From assembly GCA_028281075.1 (NCBI GenBank), contig JANQKO010000493.1, positions 1-13,122 on the forward strand: 13,122 nucleotides of DNA, in the 5' to 3' direction. Positions 1-6,675 of this stretch are shown here, in pieces. The translations under genes and the position numbers were made by a program. Source of the DNA: Alphaproteobacteria bacterium. GTDB lineage: Bacteria > Pseudomonadota > Alphaproteobacteria > GCA-2731375. The notes beneath the pieces are model-generated. The model had not been told where the DNA came from. It worked only from the letters and a program-made list of their open reading frames with translations, and made no database searches. Numbering within the stretch: the stretch's first letter is position 1; each line of letters opens with the position of its first letter.

Positions 1-497
1 GCGGCCCGCACGAGCGTGCCGGAATAGCAACTGTCGGCGACCACCATGACGTGCCGGGCGCTCATGCCCTTCAGCCGGCGGGTCAGCGAATCGTTGGCAA
101 TCCAGTTCAGATCGTCGTCCTGTTCCGCGTCCACCGGCAGCCAATACCCGGTCCCGGTGGCCCGGTCGAGCGTGCCATGGCCGGCATAGTAGACGAGCAA
201 GTTGTCCTGCTCCGTCAACTCCGCGCGCAGCTTGTTCACGCTCCGCAGGATGTCGTCGCGCGTCGCGTTGACCAGCAGGGTGACCTGGAAGCCGTATTTC
301 TCACGCAACAGTCCGGCCGTCGCCCGCGCGTCATTGACCGCGGTCTCCAGATCCGGCAGCGCCTGGTAGTCGTTGTTCCCGATCACCAGCGCGTGGTAGC
401 GGCCGAAATCCACATCGCCGACCGCCGCCCGGGTTTCGGCGCCGCCGGCCAGGAATGCCACGACGACGAAGACAGCCACCAACCGATAAAACAACAT
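1..497 (-). CDS. Exported caspase-like (peptidase C14) protein, 3' end cut by window edge
   Basis: The open frame begins at an ATG at 497 and runs off the left edge, giving 165 visible residues. Residues 1-25 are a hydrophobic signal-like segment (MLFYRLVAVFVVVAFLAGG), so the protein is probably exported or membrane-tethered. The rest matches the p20 core of caspase-like peptidases: HALVIGNNDY near 35-44, LETAVNDARA, then the catalytic His in YYAGHG (His107) and the catalytic Cys in DSCYSG (Cys157). Both dyad residues are present, so an active cysteine protease is expected, typically cutting after Arg or Lys in bacterial relatives. AGGG lies about 7 nt upstream of the ATG, and a TAAAAT -10-like box lies at 538-533. 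The downstream part, where such proteins often carry repeats or other domains, is outside the window, so neither partner nor substrate can be named. The family call is firm; the role is unknown. Confidence 0.9.
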   Translation of the reverse strand, partial: MLFYRLVAVFVVVAFLAGGAETRAAVGDVDFGRYHALVIGNNDYQALPDLETAVNDARATAGLLREKYGFQVTLLVNATRDDILRSVNKLRAELTEQDNLLVYYAGHGTLDRATGTGYWLPVDAEQDDDLNWIANDSLTRRLKGMSARHVMVVADSCYSGTLVRA

Positions 498-648
498 TAA
501 CAAACCCTGACCGTTCATTCAGCACCGGCCTTATTTTACTACTTCCCTGCGAGATCTTGCAGCATGTATCGTCGTTAATACTTCACGGTATCGGCGCGAA
601 GATTTGCGGAGATCGTGGCTTTCCACAATCCGTCCCGGAGATATCTCT
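498..648. promoter_or_regulatory. AT-richer intergenic region, probable promoter of the caspase-like gene
   Basis: This 151-bp gap between two same-strand genes is clearly AT-richer than its surroundings. On the minus strand, TAAAAT (538-533) matches the -10 consensus at 5 of 6 bases and lies 35 nt before the ATG. No convincing -35 hexamer stands 16-18 bp upstream. I see no U-tract terminator after the NlpC/P60 gene; only a short palindrome (GAGATATCTC, 638-647) lies just past its stop. Confidence 0.35.
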
Positions 649-1503
649 CTACGCCGCGAGGCGACGGATCGCGGTGATCGCCGCGGGATCGGTCTCGCCG
701 CCGCGGCCGAGCACGTCGGCGAACGGTTCGGCCACGACCTGCATCCAGGTGGCGTTCGCGTGCAGCAGCCGGCCGTCGCCCAGCACGATGCCGACATGGC
801 CGGACCAGTAGACCAGGTCGCCCCGCCGCAGCGTGGCGAGATCGTCGCTGCCGACCGCCACGCCGAGGGCCGCGGCCTGCTGGTCGCTGTCGCGCGGGCA
901 GTCGTGGCCGGCGCGCTGCAGGGCGAGCTGCACCAGCGCCGAGCAGTCGAGGCCGTCGGCCGAACGGCCGCCCCAGACATAAGGCGTGCCGATGAGCGAC
1001 AGCGCGGTCGCCACCCAGTCCGGCGCGGGCGTGCCGATGGCGGCCAGGTGCCGGGCATGGACCCAGCCACCGTCGCGCAGCCGGCCGAAGCCATCGGTCT
1101 GGTCGACGACGCGCAGCCGGGCGCCGAGGCCGAGGCCGTGACGGGCGCGCGCCTTGACCGCCGGCGCCGGATAGAGATGCGTGCGCGGCACGGCGACGAC
1201 ATGGGTCGCCGGTCCTTCGCCGTCACCGAGCGCCGCCGCCGGGACATAGCCGACATAGCCGTCGAGCGCCGCCTGTCCCCAGGCCCAGCCGTCCTTGTCC
1301 TCGTAGACGGTGAAGCACTCGCCGAACAGCAGCTCGGTTTCGAGCCGGGCGTCGGCGGCCGGCGCGAAGCCGAGTGGCGCCGCCGGCGCGATCACCTGCC
1401 GGGCCACCCCGGCGACATAGCGCGCCGCCGCGATCTTGCCCTCGAGCCCGGCCGCCGCCAGGTCCGGCCGGGCCGGCGTCACGCGGGGATCGGCCGCCGT
1501 CAT
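649..1503 (-). CDS. SH3-domain NlpC/P60 family cysteine peptidase (C40)
   Basis: A 284-residue protein starting at ATG 1503, 5 nt after the stop of the upstream aminopeptidase gene; a longer frame would overlap that gene heavily. Residues about 50-165 resemble two bacterial SH3 modules (GECFTVYEDKDGWAWGQ and LRVVDQTDGFGRLRDGGWVH). The C-terminal NlpC/P60 domain has Cys187 in GLDCSALVQ, His236 in GHVGIV and His248 in RLLHANAT. The 12-residue spacing of the two His agrees with the gamma-D-Glu-diamino-acid endopeptidase YkfC. Family members cut the gamma-D-glutamyl-diaminoacyl bond of peptidoglycan stem peptides. No signal peptide is visible, so a cytoplasmic role on imported muropeptides is more likely than wall remodelling. 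Co-transcription with an aminopeptidase supports peptide recycling; the exact substrate is inferred. Confidence 0.92.
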   Translation of the reverse strand: MTAADPRVTPARPDLAAAGLEGKIAAARYVAGVARQVIAPAAPLGFAPAADARLETELLFGECFTVYEDKDGWAWGQAALDGYVGYVPAAALGDGEGPATHVVAVPRTHLYPAPAVKARARHGLGLGARLRVVDQTDGFGRLRDGGWVHARHLAAIGTPAPDWVATALSLIGTPYVWGGRSADGLDCSALVQLALQRAGHDCPRDSDQQAAALGVAVGSDDLATLRRGDLVYWSGHVGIVLGDGRLLHANATWMQVVAEPFADVLGRGGETDPAAITAIRRLAA

Positions 1504-1508
1504 CGCGG

Positions 1509-2888
1509 TCAGCCGCCGAAACGCTCGGCGAGCGTGGCGTAGAGCGCCCGCATGGCCAGCGGCTCGCCGCCCTTCGGTCGGCCGGGCCGGTCGGCGTCGT
1601 TCCAGGCATAGGTGTCGAGATGCGCCCAGCTCCGCGCCTCGCCGACGAAGGATTTCAAATACAGCGCCGCGGTGACGGCACCCGCGAAAGGGCCATCGCT
1701 GACATTGCCGAGGTCGGCGACCGGGCTTTTCAGCCGCTCGGCATAGGGCGCGTAGAGTGGCAGGCGCCAAACCGGGTCGCGCTGCGCCGTGCCGTGCCGC
1801 GCGAGATCGGTGGCCAGACCGTCGTCGTCGGTGAACAGTGCCGGCAGGTCGGGCCCGAGCGCGACCCGGGCCGCGCCGGTCAGCGTCGCGCAGTCGATCA
1901 TCAGGTCGGGCGCCTCGGCATCGCCGTCGGCCAGCGCGTCGCAGAGCACGATGCGGCCTTCGGCGTCGGTGTTGCCGACCTCGACGCTGAGCCCCTTGCG
2001 GGTGGCGAGGATGTCGCCCGGCCGGTAGGCGTTGCCGGCCACCGCGTTCTCGACCGCCGGCACCAGCACGCGCAGGCGTACCGGCAGGCCGGCGTCCATG
2101 ACCATGGCGGCCAGGCCCAGCATGGTCGCGGCGCCGCCCATGTCCTTCTTCATCTTCAGCATGCCGGCCGACGTCTTCAGGTCGAGTCCGCCGGTGTCGA
2201 AGCAGACGCCCTTGCCCACCAGGGTCAGCTTCGGCGCCGCGGCATCGCCCCAGGTGATATCGATCAGCCGCGGCGGATCGTCGCTCGCCCGGCCGACCGC
2301 GTGGATCGCCGGATAGTTCTGGTCCAGCAGCGCCTGGCCGACGACGGCACGGAACGCGGCGCCATGCCGGCCGGCCAGGTCCTCGGCCGCGCCCGACAGC
2401 TCGGACGGCCCCATATGGTCGGCCGGCGTGTTGATCAGGTCGCGGGCCAGGAACGCGCCGGCGACGGTCCGCGCCACCAGGCCGGCATCGGCGTTCGCCG
2501 GCAGGCCGAGCGTGGCGACGTCCCGCTCGGCACGGCGGTAGCGCGTGAAGCGGTAGCCGCCGAGCGCCCAGGCGGTGGCGGCCCCGGTCGCGGCATCGGC
2601 GTCCAGATCGACCGCGATCCGGTAGTCGCCGGGCGGCAGGCCGGCGGCGAGCCCGCCATAGGCCCAGAGATCCGGTTCGGCGCCGGGCCCCAGCACGACG
2701 CCGGCGAGCGTGCCGTCGGCCGCCGGCAGCAGGCAGGTGGCGCCGGCCTCGGGCTTGAAGTTCGAGCCCGCGAGCCAGGCCCGAACCTCCGGCGCCCGAG
2801 CCTGCGACCAGGTCTCGAAACCGGCTTTCGCGACCGGCCAGACCGGCGTCGCGTCGGCCGCGATGTCATCACGCAGATGGGGGATCAC
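1509..2888 (-). CDS. M17 leucyl aminopeptidase family protein
   Basis: A 459-residue cytosolic metallo-aminopeptidase. The N-terminal third (about 1-150) fits the substrate-poor regulatory domain of the family and the rest is the catalytic domain. All expected residues are visible by alignment to E. coli PepA: Lys226 and Asp231 in GKGVCFDTGG, Lys238, Asp249 in KMKKDMGGA, and Asp308, Glu310 and Arg312 in the NTDAEGR signature. These bind two metal ions and the bicarbonate that removes N-terminal residues from peptides. The start is GTG at 2888, chosen because GAGG precedes it by 7 nt and no better start lies downstream. At 459 residues it is shorter than PepA (about 500), within the range of alphaproteobacterial relatives. 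The NlpC/P60 gene follows after 5 nt, so the two are almost surely one transcript and may process the same peptides in sequence. Confidence 0.95.
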   Translation of the reverse strand: MIPHLRDDIAADATPVWPVAKAGFETWSQARAPEVRAWLAGSNFKPEAGATCLLPAADGTLAGVVLGPGAEPDLWAYGGLAAGLPPGDYRIAVDLDADAATGAATAWALGGYRFTRYRRAERDVATLGLPANADAGLVARTVAGAFLARDLINTPADHMGPSELSGAAEDLAGRHGAAFRAVVGQALLDQNYPAIHAVGRASDDPPRLIDITWGDAAAPKLTLVGKGVCFDTGGLDLKTSAGMLKMKKDMGGAATMLGLAAMVMDAGLPVRLRVLVPAVENAVAGNAYRPGDILATRKGLSVEVGNTDAEGRIVLCDALADGDAEAPDLMIDCATLTGAARVALGPDLPALFTDDDGLATDLARHGTAQRDPVWRLPLYAPYAERLKSPVADLGNVSDGPFAGAVTAALYLKSFVGEARSWAHLDTYAWNDADRPGRPKGGEPLAMRALYATLAERFGG

Positions 2889-2978
2889 GTCTTACCTCGG
2901 TTATGGCATCCTGGAATCGGCCGGCAGCCTATCACGCCGCCGGCCGATCGCAGAACGGACAGCACGGACGGCGAAGAG
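2889..2978. promoter_or_regulatory. Divergent promoter region with a perfect 10-bp inverted repeat
   Basis: This 90-bp space separates the aminopeptidase (-) from the glutathione S-transferase (+). It holds ATCGGCCGGC (2916-2925) and its exact reverse complement GCCGGCCGAT (2939-2948), separated by 13 bp. The centre-to-centre distance is 23 bp, about two helical turns, as for a dimeric repressor site, but the arms could equally form a hairpin in either 5' leader. I could not assign clear -35/-10 pairs. Confidence 0.4.
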
Positions 2979-3626
2979 ATGGCGGACTTCGAGCTGGTGA
3001 TCGGCAACAAGAATTACTCGTCCTGGTCGCTGCGGCCCTGGCTGGCGATGACCCATTTCGGCATCCCGTTCCGGGAGACCATGATCCTGCTGGATACGCC
3101 GACCATGAAGGCCGAGATCCTGGCGCACTCGCCGGCCGGCCGGGTGCCGGTCCTGAAACATGGCGAGCTGCGGATCTGGGATTCGCTGGCGATCCTGGAA
3201 TACCTGGCCGAACGGTTTCCCCAGCACGACTTCTGGCCGGCCGACCGCGCGGCCCGCGCCCACGCCCGCTCGCTGGCCGCGGAAATGCATGCCGGCTTCC
3301 CCGACCTGCGCCGCGAGCTGCCCATGGACAGCCGCGCCCGCCGCCCGGACCATCGCTGGTCGGACCTGGCCGCCGCCGACATCGACCGTATCAAGGCGAT
3401 GTGGAGCGACTCGCGGCGGACCTACGGGACCGGCGGCGACTTCCTGTGCGGCGGCTTCGGCGCGGTCGACGCCATGTACGCGCCGGTGGTGTCGCGGTTC
3501 GTGACCTATGGCGTGGCGCTGGACGGCGCCGCCGCCGACTATCGCGACGCCGTCTGGAACCTGCCGGCCATGCAGGCCTGGCTGTCGGCCGCCGCCATCG
3601 AAGAGGCCGTGCTGCCGGTCATTTGA
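2979..3626 (+). CDS. Glutathione S-transferase family protein
   Basis: A 215-residue two-domain GST. The thioredoxin-like N-terminal domain (1-80) begins LVIGNKNYSSWSLRPWL, where Ser14 or Ser15 is the likely glutathione-activating residue. Val57-Pro58 (GRVPVL) is the cis-proline loop, and Asp68-Ser69 (WDSLAI) is the acidic-Ser pair that binds the gamma-glutamyl group. The all-helical C-terminal domain follows (about 90-215), with the GAVDAMYAPVV stretch typical of the family's N-capping region. It is expected to conjugate or isomerise electrophiles in the cytoplasm; the substrate cannot be told from sequence. ATG 2979 is preferred because the protein then starts exactly where family members do; an open frame extends upstream but is antisense to the aminopeptidase. 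A GAAGAG stretch abuts the start codon. The 3' end overlaps the convergent TAXI gene by 8 bp. Confidence 0.93.
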   Translation: MADFELVIGNKNYSSWSLRPWLAMTHFGIPFRETMILLDTPTMKAEILAHSPAGRVPVLKHGELRIWDSLAILEYLAERFPQHDFWPADRAARAHARSLAAEMHAGFPDLRRELPMDSRARRPDHRWSDLAAADIDRIKAMWSDSRRTYGTGGDFLCGGFGAVDAMYAPVVSRFVTYGVALDGAAADYRDAVWNLPAMQAWLSAAAIEEAVLPVI

Positions 3627-4635
3627 GCAGGCCGGCCTCGCGGTAATACCGCGCGGCGCCGTCGTGCAACGGGATGGCGATGCCGTCCAGCGCCGTGTCC
3701 AGCCGGATCAGCCGGCCGTCGGGATGGCCGCCGTCCAGCAGCCGGCGCGTGGTCCGGTGCCAGAGCGCGCGGGTGATGCCGTAGATGACGTCGTCCTCGA
3801 CATCGGCCGAGACCAGCCACTGCGCGCCGACCGTCAGCGTCAGCCGGGCCGGCACGCCGGTATAGATGCCCTGTGGGATGGTGCTGGGCACGAAGAACGG
3901 ATGATCGGTCAGCAGCCGGTCGGCCTCGGGCCCGTCGACCGACAGGAGATCGATCGGCATGTCGTCGGCCAGTTGGGCGACGGCCGATATCGGATGGCCG
4001 CCGACGACGAAGAAAGCATCGAGCTGGCCCTTGCGCATCAGGTCGCTGGCCGGCCCGGTCTGCAGGTAGCTGGCGGTATATTCCCAGGCGCCCACGCCGT
4101 AGGCATCGAGGACGATGCGGGCGTCGACCACGGTGCCGGATTCCTCGGGCCCCAGCGAAACGCGCTTGCCTCTGAGGTCCTGGATGCGCGCGATGCCGCC
4201 GTCGCGCCGGACCACGACATGCACGCTTTCGGGATAAAGGTTGGCGATGGCGCGCAGGCGGCTCGACGGCCCCCGGTCCCGGTACAGGCCCTGGCCGTGA
4301 TAGGCCCAATAGGCGATATCGGCCTGGCTGAACCCCGATTCCACGGTCCCGCTCTGGATCAGGGCGACATTCTCGACCGAGCCCTGGGTCGACTGCGCCA
4401 CGGCCAGCAGGCCCGGCACGCCGCAACTGCCGCCGTCCTCGCAGGCGCGGCTGCCCGGCGGGCTGCTGATGGCGCTGGCGATCAGCGTGGCGATGGGGAA
4501 ATAGGTCCCGCTGGTGCCGCCGGTGGCGATGCGGAAGAAGCGGATCTCCTGGGCGCCGGCGATCTCGGCGCCGGCCAGCGACAGGGCGACCGCCAGACAG
4601 CTCAAACGCAGACCGAACACGGCTTTCCGGAACAT
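3619..4635 (-). CDS. TAXI family TRAP-type solute-binding protein
   Basis: A 338-residue periplasmic receptor of the TAXI type (TRAP-associated extracytoplasmic immunogenic). Residues 1-28 form a signal peptide with probable cleavage after AGA. Family signatures follow: FRIATGGTSGTYFP (34-47), the LYPESVHVVVR strand (133-143), and GKRVSLGPEESGTVVDA (156-172). Two cysteines (Cys65 and Cys71) in an insert near the start of the mature protein may form a disulfide. Such proteins pass an organic acid, often glutamate or another dicarboxylate, to a fused DctQM permease. No permease lies beside it here, so it is an orphan: its membrane partner is elsewhere, or it works as a sensor or binding protein. 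It is divergent from the thioesterase pair, 92 bp away. A TTGGTC-N17-TATAAC promoter candidate would start transcription at the ATG itself. Confidence 0.9.
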   Translation of the reverse strand: MFRKAVFGLRLSCLAVALSLAGAEIAGAQEIRFFRIATGGTSGTYFPIATLIASAISSPPGSRACEDGGSCGVPGLLAVAQSTQGSVENVALIQSGTVESGFSQADIAYWAYHGQGLYRDRGPSSRLRAIANLYPESVHVVVRRDGGIARIQDLRGKRVSLGPEESGTVVDARIVLDAYGVGAWEYTASYLQTGPASDLMRKGQLDAFFVVGGHPISAVAQLADDMPIDLLSVDGPEADRLLTDHPFFVPSTIPQGIYTGVPARLTLTVGAQWLVSADVEDDVIYGITRALWHRTTRRLLDGGHPDGRLIRLDTALDGIAIPLHDGAARYYREAGLLK

Positions 4636-4641
4636 GCCCCC

Positions 4642-4670
4642 GTTATACGCCCGTCGGCCGGCGCGACCAA
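4642..4670 (-). promoter_or_regulatory. Candidate promoter of the TAXI gene, leaderless geometry
   Basis: Read on the minus strand, TTGGTC (4670-4665) and TATAAC (4647-4642) are separated by exactly 17 bp. The A of the start codon at 4635 is the seventh base after the -10 box, so transcription may begin at the ATG. Only a GGGGG run very close to the ATG could act as a ribosome binding site. Confidence 0.45.
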
Positions 4671-4689
4671 GGACCGCGCGCCGGTCGAG

Positions 4690-4718
4690 TTGACAGGGTG
4701 GCGACCCGGGACCATGTT
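4690..4718 (+). promoter_or_regulatory. Candidate promoter of the thioesterase/lyase genes
   Basis: A perfect TTGACA (4690-4695) is followed after 17 bp by CATGTT (4713-4718), a weak -10 (3 of 6). The predicted start near 4725 lies just ahead of the ATG at 4728 and downstream of the alternative GTG at 4698. If real, it argues for the ATG start and a very short or absent leader. Confidence 0.4.
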
Positions 4719-4727
4719 CGCCCGGCG

Positions 4728-5198
4728 ATGCGCGACAGTCCCGGGTTCGATCTCGAGAACATCCGCCAGCTCGTCCGCGAGGGCATTCCCCATGTCCGGG
4801 CGCTCGGCGTCGATGTCGAGTCGGTCGAGCCCGGCCGGATGACGGTCAGCCTCGACTATCAGGACCGGCTGGTCGGCAATCCCGAGACCGGCGTGCTGCA
4901 TGGCGGCGTGATCACGACGCTGCTCGACACCGTCAGCGGCCTGGCCGTGCATACGGCGCTGCGGAAGTTCCTGCCGATCGCGACGCTCGACCTGCGCATC
5001 GACTATCTGCGCCCGGCGACGCCGGGCGAGCGGCTGTTCGCCTTCGCCCACTGCTACAGGGTGACCCGCAACGTCGCCTTCACCCGCGGCGTCGCCTACC
5101 ACGACGATATCGACGATCCCGTCGCCAATACCGCCGGCGCGTTCATGCTGTCGACGGCCGGCCCGACCATGGTCCGGAACGCAAAAGCCAAGGGCTGA
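4728..5198 (+). CDS. PaaI-like hot-dog thioesterase (first of a tandem pair)
   Basis: A 156-residue single hot-dog domain protein, probably an acyl-CoA thioesterase. The hot-dog helix motif is GVLHGGVITTLLDTVSGLAV, with HGG at 58-60 and the acidic residue Asp67 in the usual PaaI position. Later strands include TLDLRIDYLRPA (87-97), conserved in the family. Enzymes of this class hydrolyse acyl- or aryl-CoA esters in the cytoplasm as dimers or tetramers. The start is uncertain: GTG at 4698 would add ten residues, but its putative Shine-Dalgarno is too close and the candidate promoter lies beyond it, so ATG 4728 is chosen. The stop overlaps the start of the next gene in a TGATG arrangement, so translation is coupled. 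The substrate is unknown. Confidence 0.88.
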   Translation: MRDSPGFDLENIRQLVREGIPHVRALGVDVESVEPGRMTVSLDYQDRLVGNPETGVLHGGVITTLLDTVSGLAVHTALRKFLPIATLDLRIDYLRPATPGERLFAFAHCYRVTRNVAFTRGVAYHDDIDDPVANTAGAFMLSTAGPTMVRNAKAKG

Positions 5199-5638
5199 TG
5201 GCGGCGACCTTCCTCGACATCCTGAACAAGGCACGCGCGGCGCGGGACCCGCGCCTGGTGCTCGACGCCATCCCCTATGCCCGGTTCCTCGGCATGGACG
5301 TCCGGGAGACGGACGACGGCGGCTTTCTGTCGGTGCTGCCGTTCGACGACATGCTGATCGGCAATCCGATGCTGCCGGCGATCCATGGCGGCGTCACCGG
5401 CGCGTTCCTGGAGAACACGGCCATCGTGACGCTGTTGTGGGAGCGCGACATCACGACAATGCCGAAGACCATCAACATCACCGTCGAATACCTGCGCTCG
5501 GGCCGGCCGCGGGACACCTTCGCGGCCGGCTCGCTGACACGCCAGGGCCGCCGCGTCGCCACGGTGCGGACCGAGGCCTGGCAGGACGATCCGGCGCAGC
5601 CGATCGCCGTCGCAACGGCACACTTCCTGCTGGCCTGA
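5198..5638 (+). CDS. PaaI-like hot-dog thioesterase (second of a tandem pair)
   Basis: A 146-residue hot-dog protein, clearly related to its upstream neighbour but diverged. Its motif reads AIHGGVTGAFLENTAIV, with HGG at 63-65 and Glu72 where the first copy has Asp67. The matching strand is KTINITVEYLRSGRP (90-104). Glu at this site is catalytic in some 4-hydroxybenzoyl-CoA-type thioesterases, so the change need not mean inactivity. The ATG overlaps the preceding stop (TGATG, 5196-5200), with AAGG shortly upstream, giving tight stoichiometric coupling. Proteins made this way often form a mixed oligomer, but that is inference; independent homomers with different substrates are the alternative. 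The lyase gene follows after 24 bp on the same strand. Confidence 0.86.
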   Translation: MAATFLDILNKARAARDPRLVLDAIPYARFLGMDVRETDDGGFLSVLPFDDMLIGNPMLPAIHGGVTGAFLENTAIVTLLWERDITTMPKTINITVEYLRSGRPRDTFAAGSLTRQGRRVATVRTEAWQDDPAQPIAVATAHFLLA

Positions 5639-5647
5639 TCCAAGGTC

Positions 5648-5653
5648 TATACT
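5648..5653 (+). promoter_or_regulatory. Possible -10 box upstream of the lyase gene
   Basis: TATACT matches the -10 consensus at 5 of 6 bases and ends 9 nt before the ATG at 5663. No recognisable -35 lies 16-18 bp upstream, inside the end of the thioesterase gene. It may add to read-through from the thioesterases. No good Shine-Dalgarno is visible before this ATG. Confidence 0.3.
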
Positions 5654-5662
5654 GCCGGCACC

Positions 5663-6565
5663 ATGGCGGCAAAACACAAGATCTTCGCGCCGGCCGACCT
5701 GGCCGGCATCATTCCACCGGCGACGACGCCGTTCACGGCCGGCGGCGCCGTCGACATCCGGGCCTTCCGCGGCGAGCTGCGCTTTCTGCTGGACGCCGGC
5801 GCGCACGGCATCGCCGTCGGCGGCAGCACCGGCGAGGGCCACACGCTGAGCACCGAGGAATCGACCCGGCTGGTGGCGACGGCGGTCGCCGCCGCGGACG
5901 GCAAGGTGCCGGTGATCGCCGGCATCATCGTCGATTCGACGCAACAGGCGATCGAGCGCGGCAAGGCCGCCGCCGCGGCCGGCGCCAGCGCACTGCAGAT
6001 CACGCCGGTGCACTACCTGTTCCGGCCCGACGACGACCATATGCTGGCCCACTTCCGCACGGTGGCCGAGGCCGTCAAGCTGCCGATCATCATCTACAAC
6101 GTCGTGCCCTGGAGCTATCTCTCGCCCGAGCTGCTGATCCGCATCATGCGGCGGGTGCCGGGCGTCATCGGGGTCAAGCAGAGCGCCGGCGACCTGAAGC
6201 TGTTCGCCGACCTGATGCTGGGCGCGCCGAAGCAGGCCCGGATCTTCAGCGCCGTCGACGCGCTGATGTATCCCTCGTTCAGCCTGGGCGCGCACGGCGC
6301 CATCGCCGCCATCCTGACGGCGGCGCCGAAGGCCTGCGTCGCGCTGTGGGACGCGGTCGCGGCCGGCGATCACCGGTCGGCGCTGGACCTGCACGAGCGC
6401 CTGCTGGTGCTGTGGAACGCCATGATCGACGACAACCTGCCGGCCGCCGTCAAGTTCGCCCTGAGCGTGCACGGCATCGATGGTGGCGCCCCCCGCGCGC
6501 CCATGCCGGCGGCCACGGCAAGACAGCGGAAGGCCATCGCGGCGGCCCTGAAACGCCTGCCATAG
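5663..6565 (+). CDS. Dihydrodipicolinate synthase (DapA) superfamily lyase/aldolase
   Basis: A 300-residue (beta/alpha)8 barrel of the DapA / N-acetylneuraminate lyase superfamily. Visible hallmarks are GGSTGEGHTLSTEE (53-66), the Schiff-base Lys172 in GVIGVKQSAGD, Tyr145 in IIIYNVVPW, and Tyr118 in TPVHYLF. The chemistry is therefore a pyruvate- or keto-acid-type aldol cleavage, condensation or dehydration through a lysine imine. In true DapA the IYNVP stretch is followed by an arginine (Arg138 in E. coli) that holds the aspartate-semialdehyde carboxylate; here VVPWSYLS replaces it. It is therefore unlikely to be the lysine-pathway enzyme and should not be called dapA. The neighbouring thioesterases suggest a catabolic setting, possibly an aromatic or acyl-CoA route. 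Annotation as DapA-family lyase is secure; the substrate is not. Confidence 0.9.
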   Translation: MAAKHKIFAPADLAGIIPPATTPFTAGGAVDIRAFRGELRFLLDAGAHGIAVGGSTGEGHTLSTEESTRLVATAVAAADGKVPVIAGIIVDSTQQAIERGKAAAAAGASALQITPVHYLFRPDDDHMLAHFRTVAEAVKLPIIIYNVVPWSYLSPELLIRIMRRVPGVIGVKQSAGDLKLFADLMLGAPKQARIFSAVDALMYPSFSLGAHGAIAAILTAAPKACVALWDAVAAGDHRSALDLHERLLVLWNAMIDDNLPAAVKFALSVHGIDGGAPRAPMPAATARQRKAIAAALKRLP

Positions 6566-6586
6566 GCAATCTCCTGGCCAAGGTTT

Positions 6587-6672
6587 ACCGCCAAGGCGCC
6601 AAGACACCAAGAGACAGGCCATCCGACCGCCATACCGGCCGCGTGACCTTGGTGCCTTGGCGTCTTGGCGGT
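6587..6672. repeat. Large imperfect hairpin repeat between convergent genes
   Basis: Two 25-bp arms, 6587-6611 and 6648-6672, are inverted copies matching at 23 of 25 positions, around a 36-bp centre. The arms consist of CCAAG steps (left arm starts ACCGCCAAGGCGCCAAG). The same kind of CCGCCAAG-rich palindrome recurs in intergenic spaces of many unrelated bacteria, by my recollection. It lies 22 bp after the lyase stop and before the convergent oxidoreductase end, so it could serve as a two-way terminator or RNA-protecting hairpin, although no T-tract follows either arm. Confidence 0.75.
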
Positions 6673-6675
6673 GAC

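Noticed and set aside
1374..2978. Very long plus-strand open frame running antisense through the aminopeptidase into the GST
   Set aside because: It is rich in Arg/Gly/Ala/Pro with no family signature, while the opposite strand encodes a complete M17 catalytic site. High-GC codon use on the minus strand explains the lack of stops.
4698..4727. Alternative GTG start for the first thioesterase
   Set aside because: The AGG is only a base or two before the GTG, and the best promoter candidate would start transcription after it. Kept as a lesser option.
3508..4842. Plus-strand open frame of about 444 codons opposite the TAXI gene
   Set aside because: Antisense shadow; the minus strand has signal peptide and TAXI motifs.
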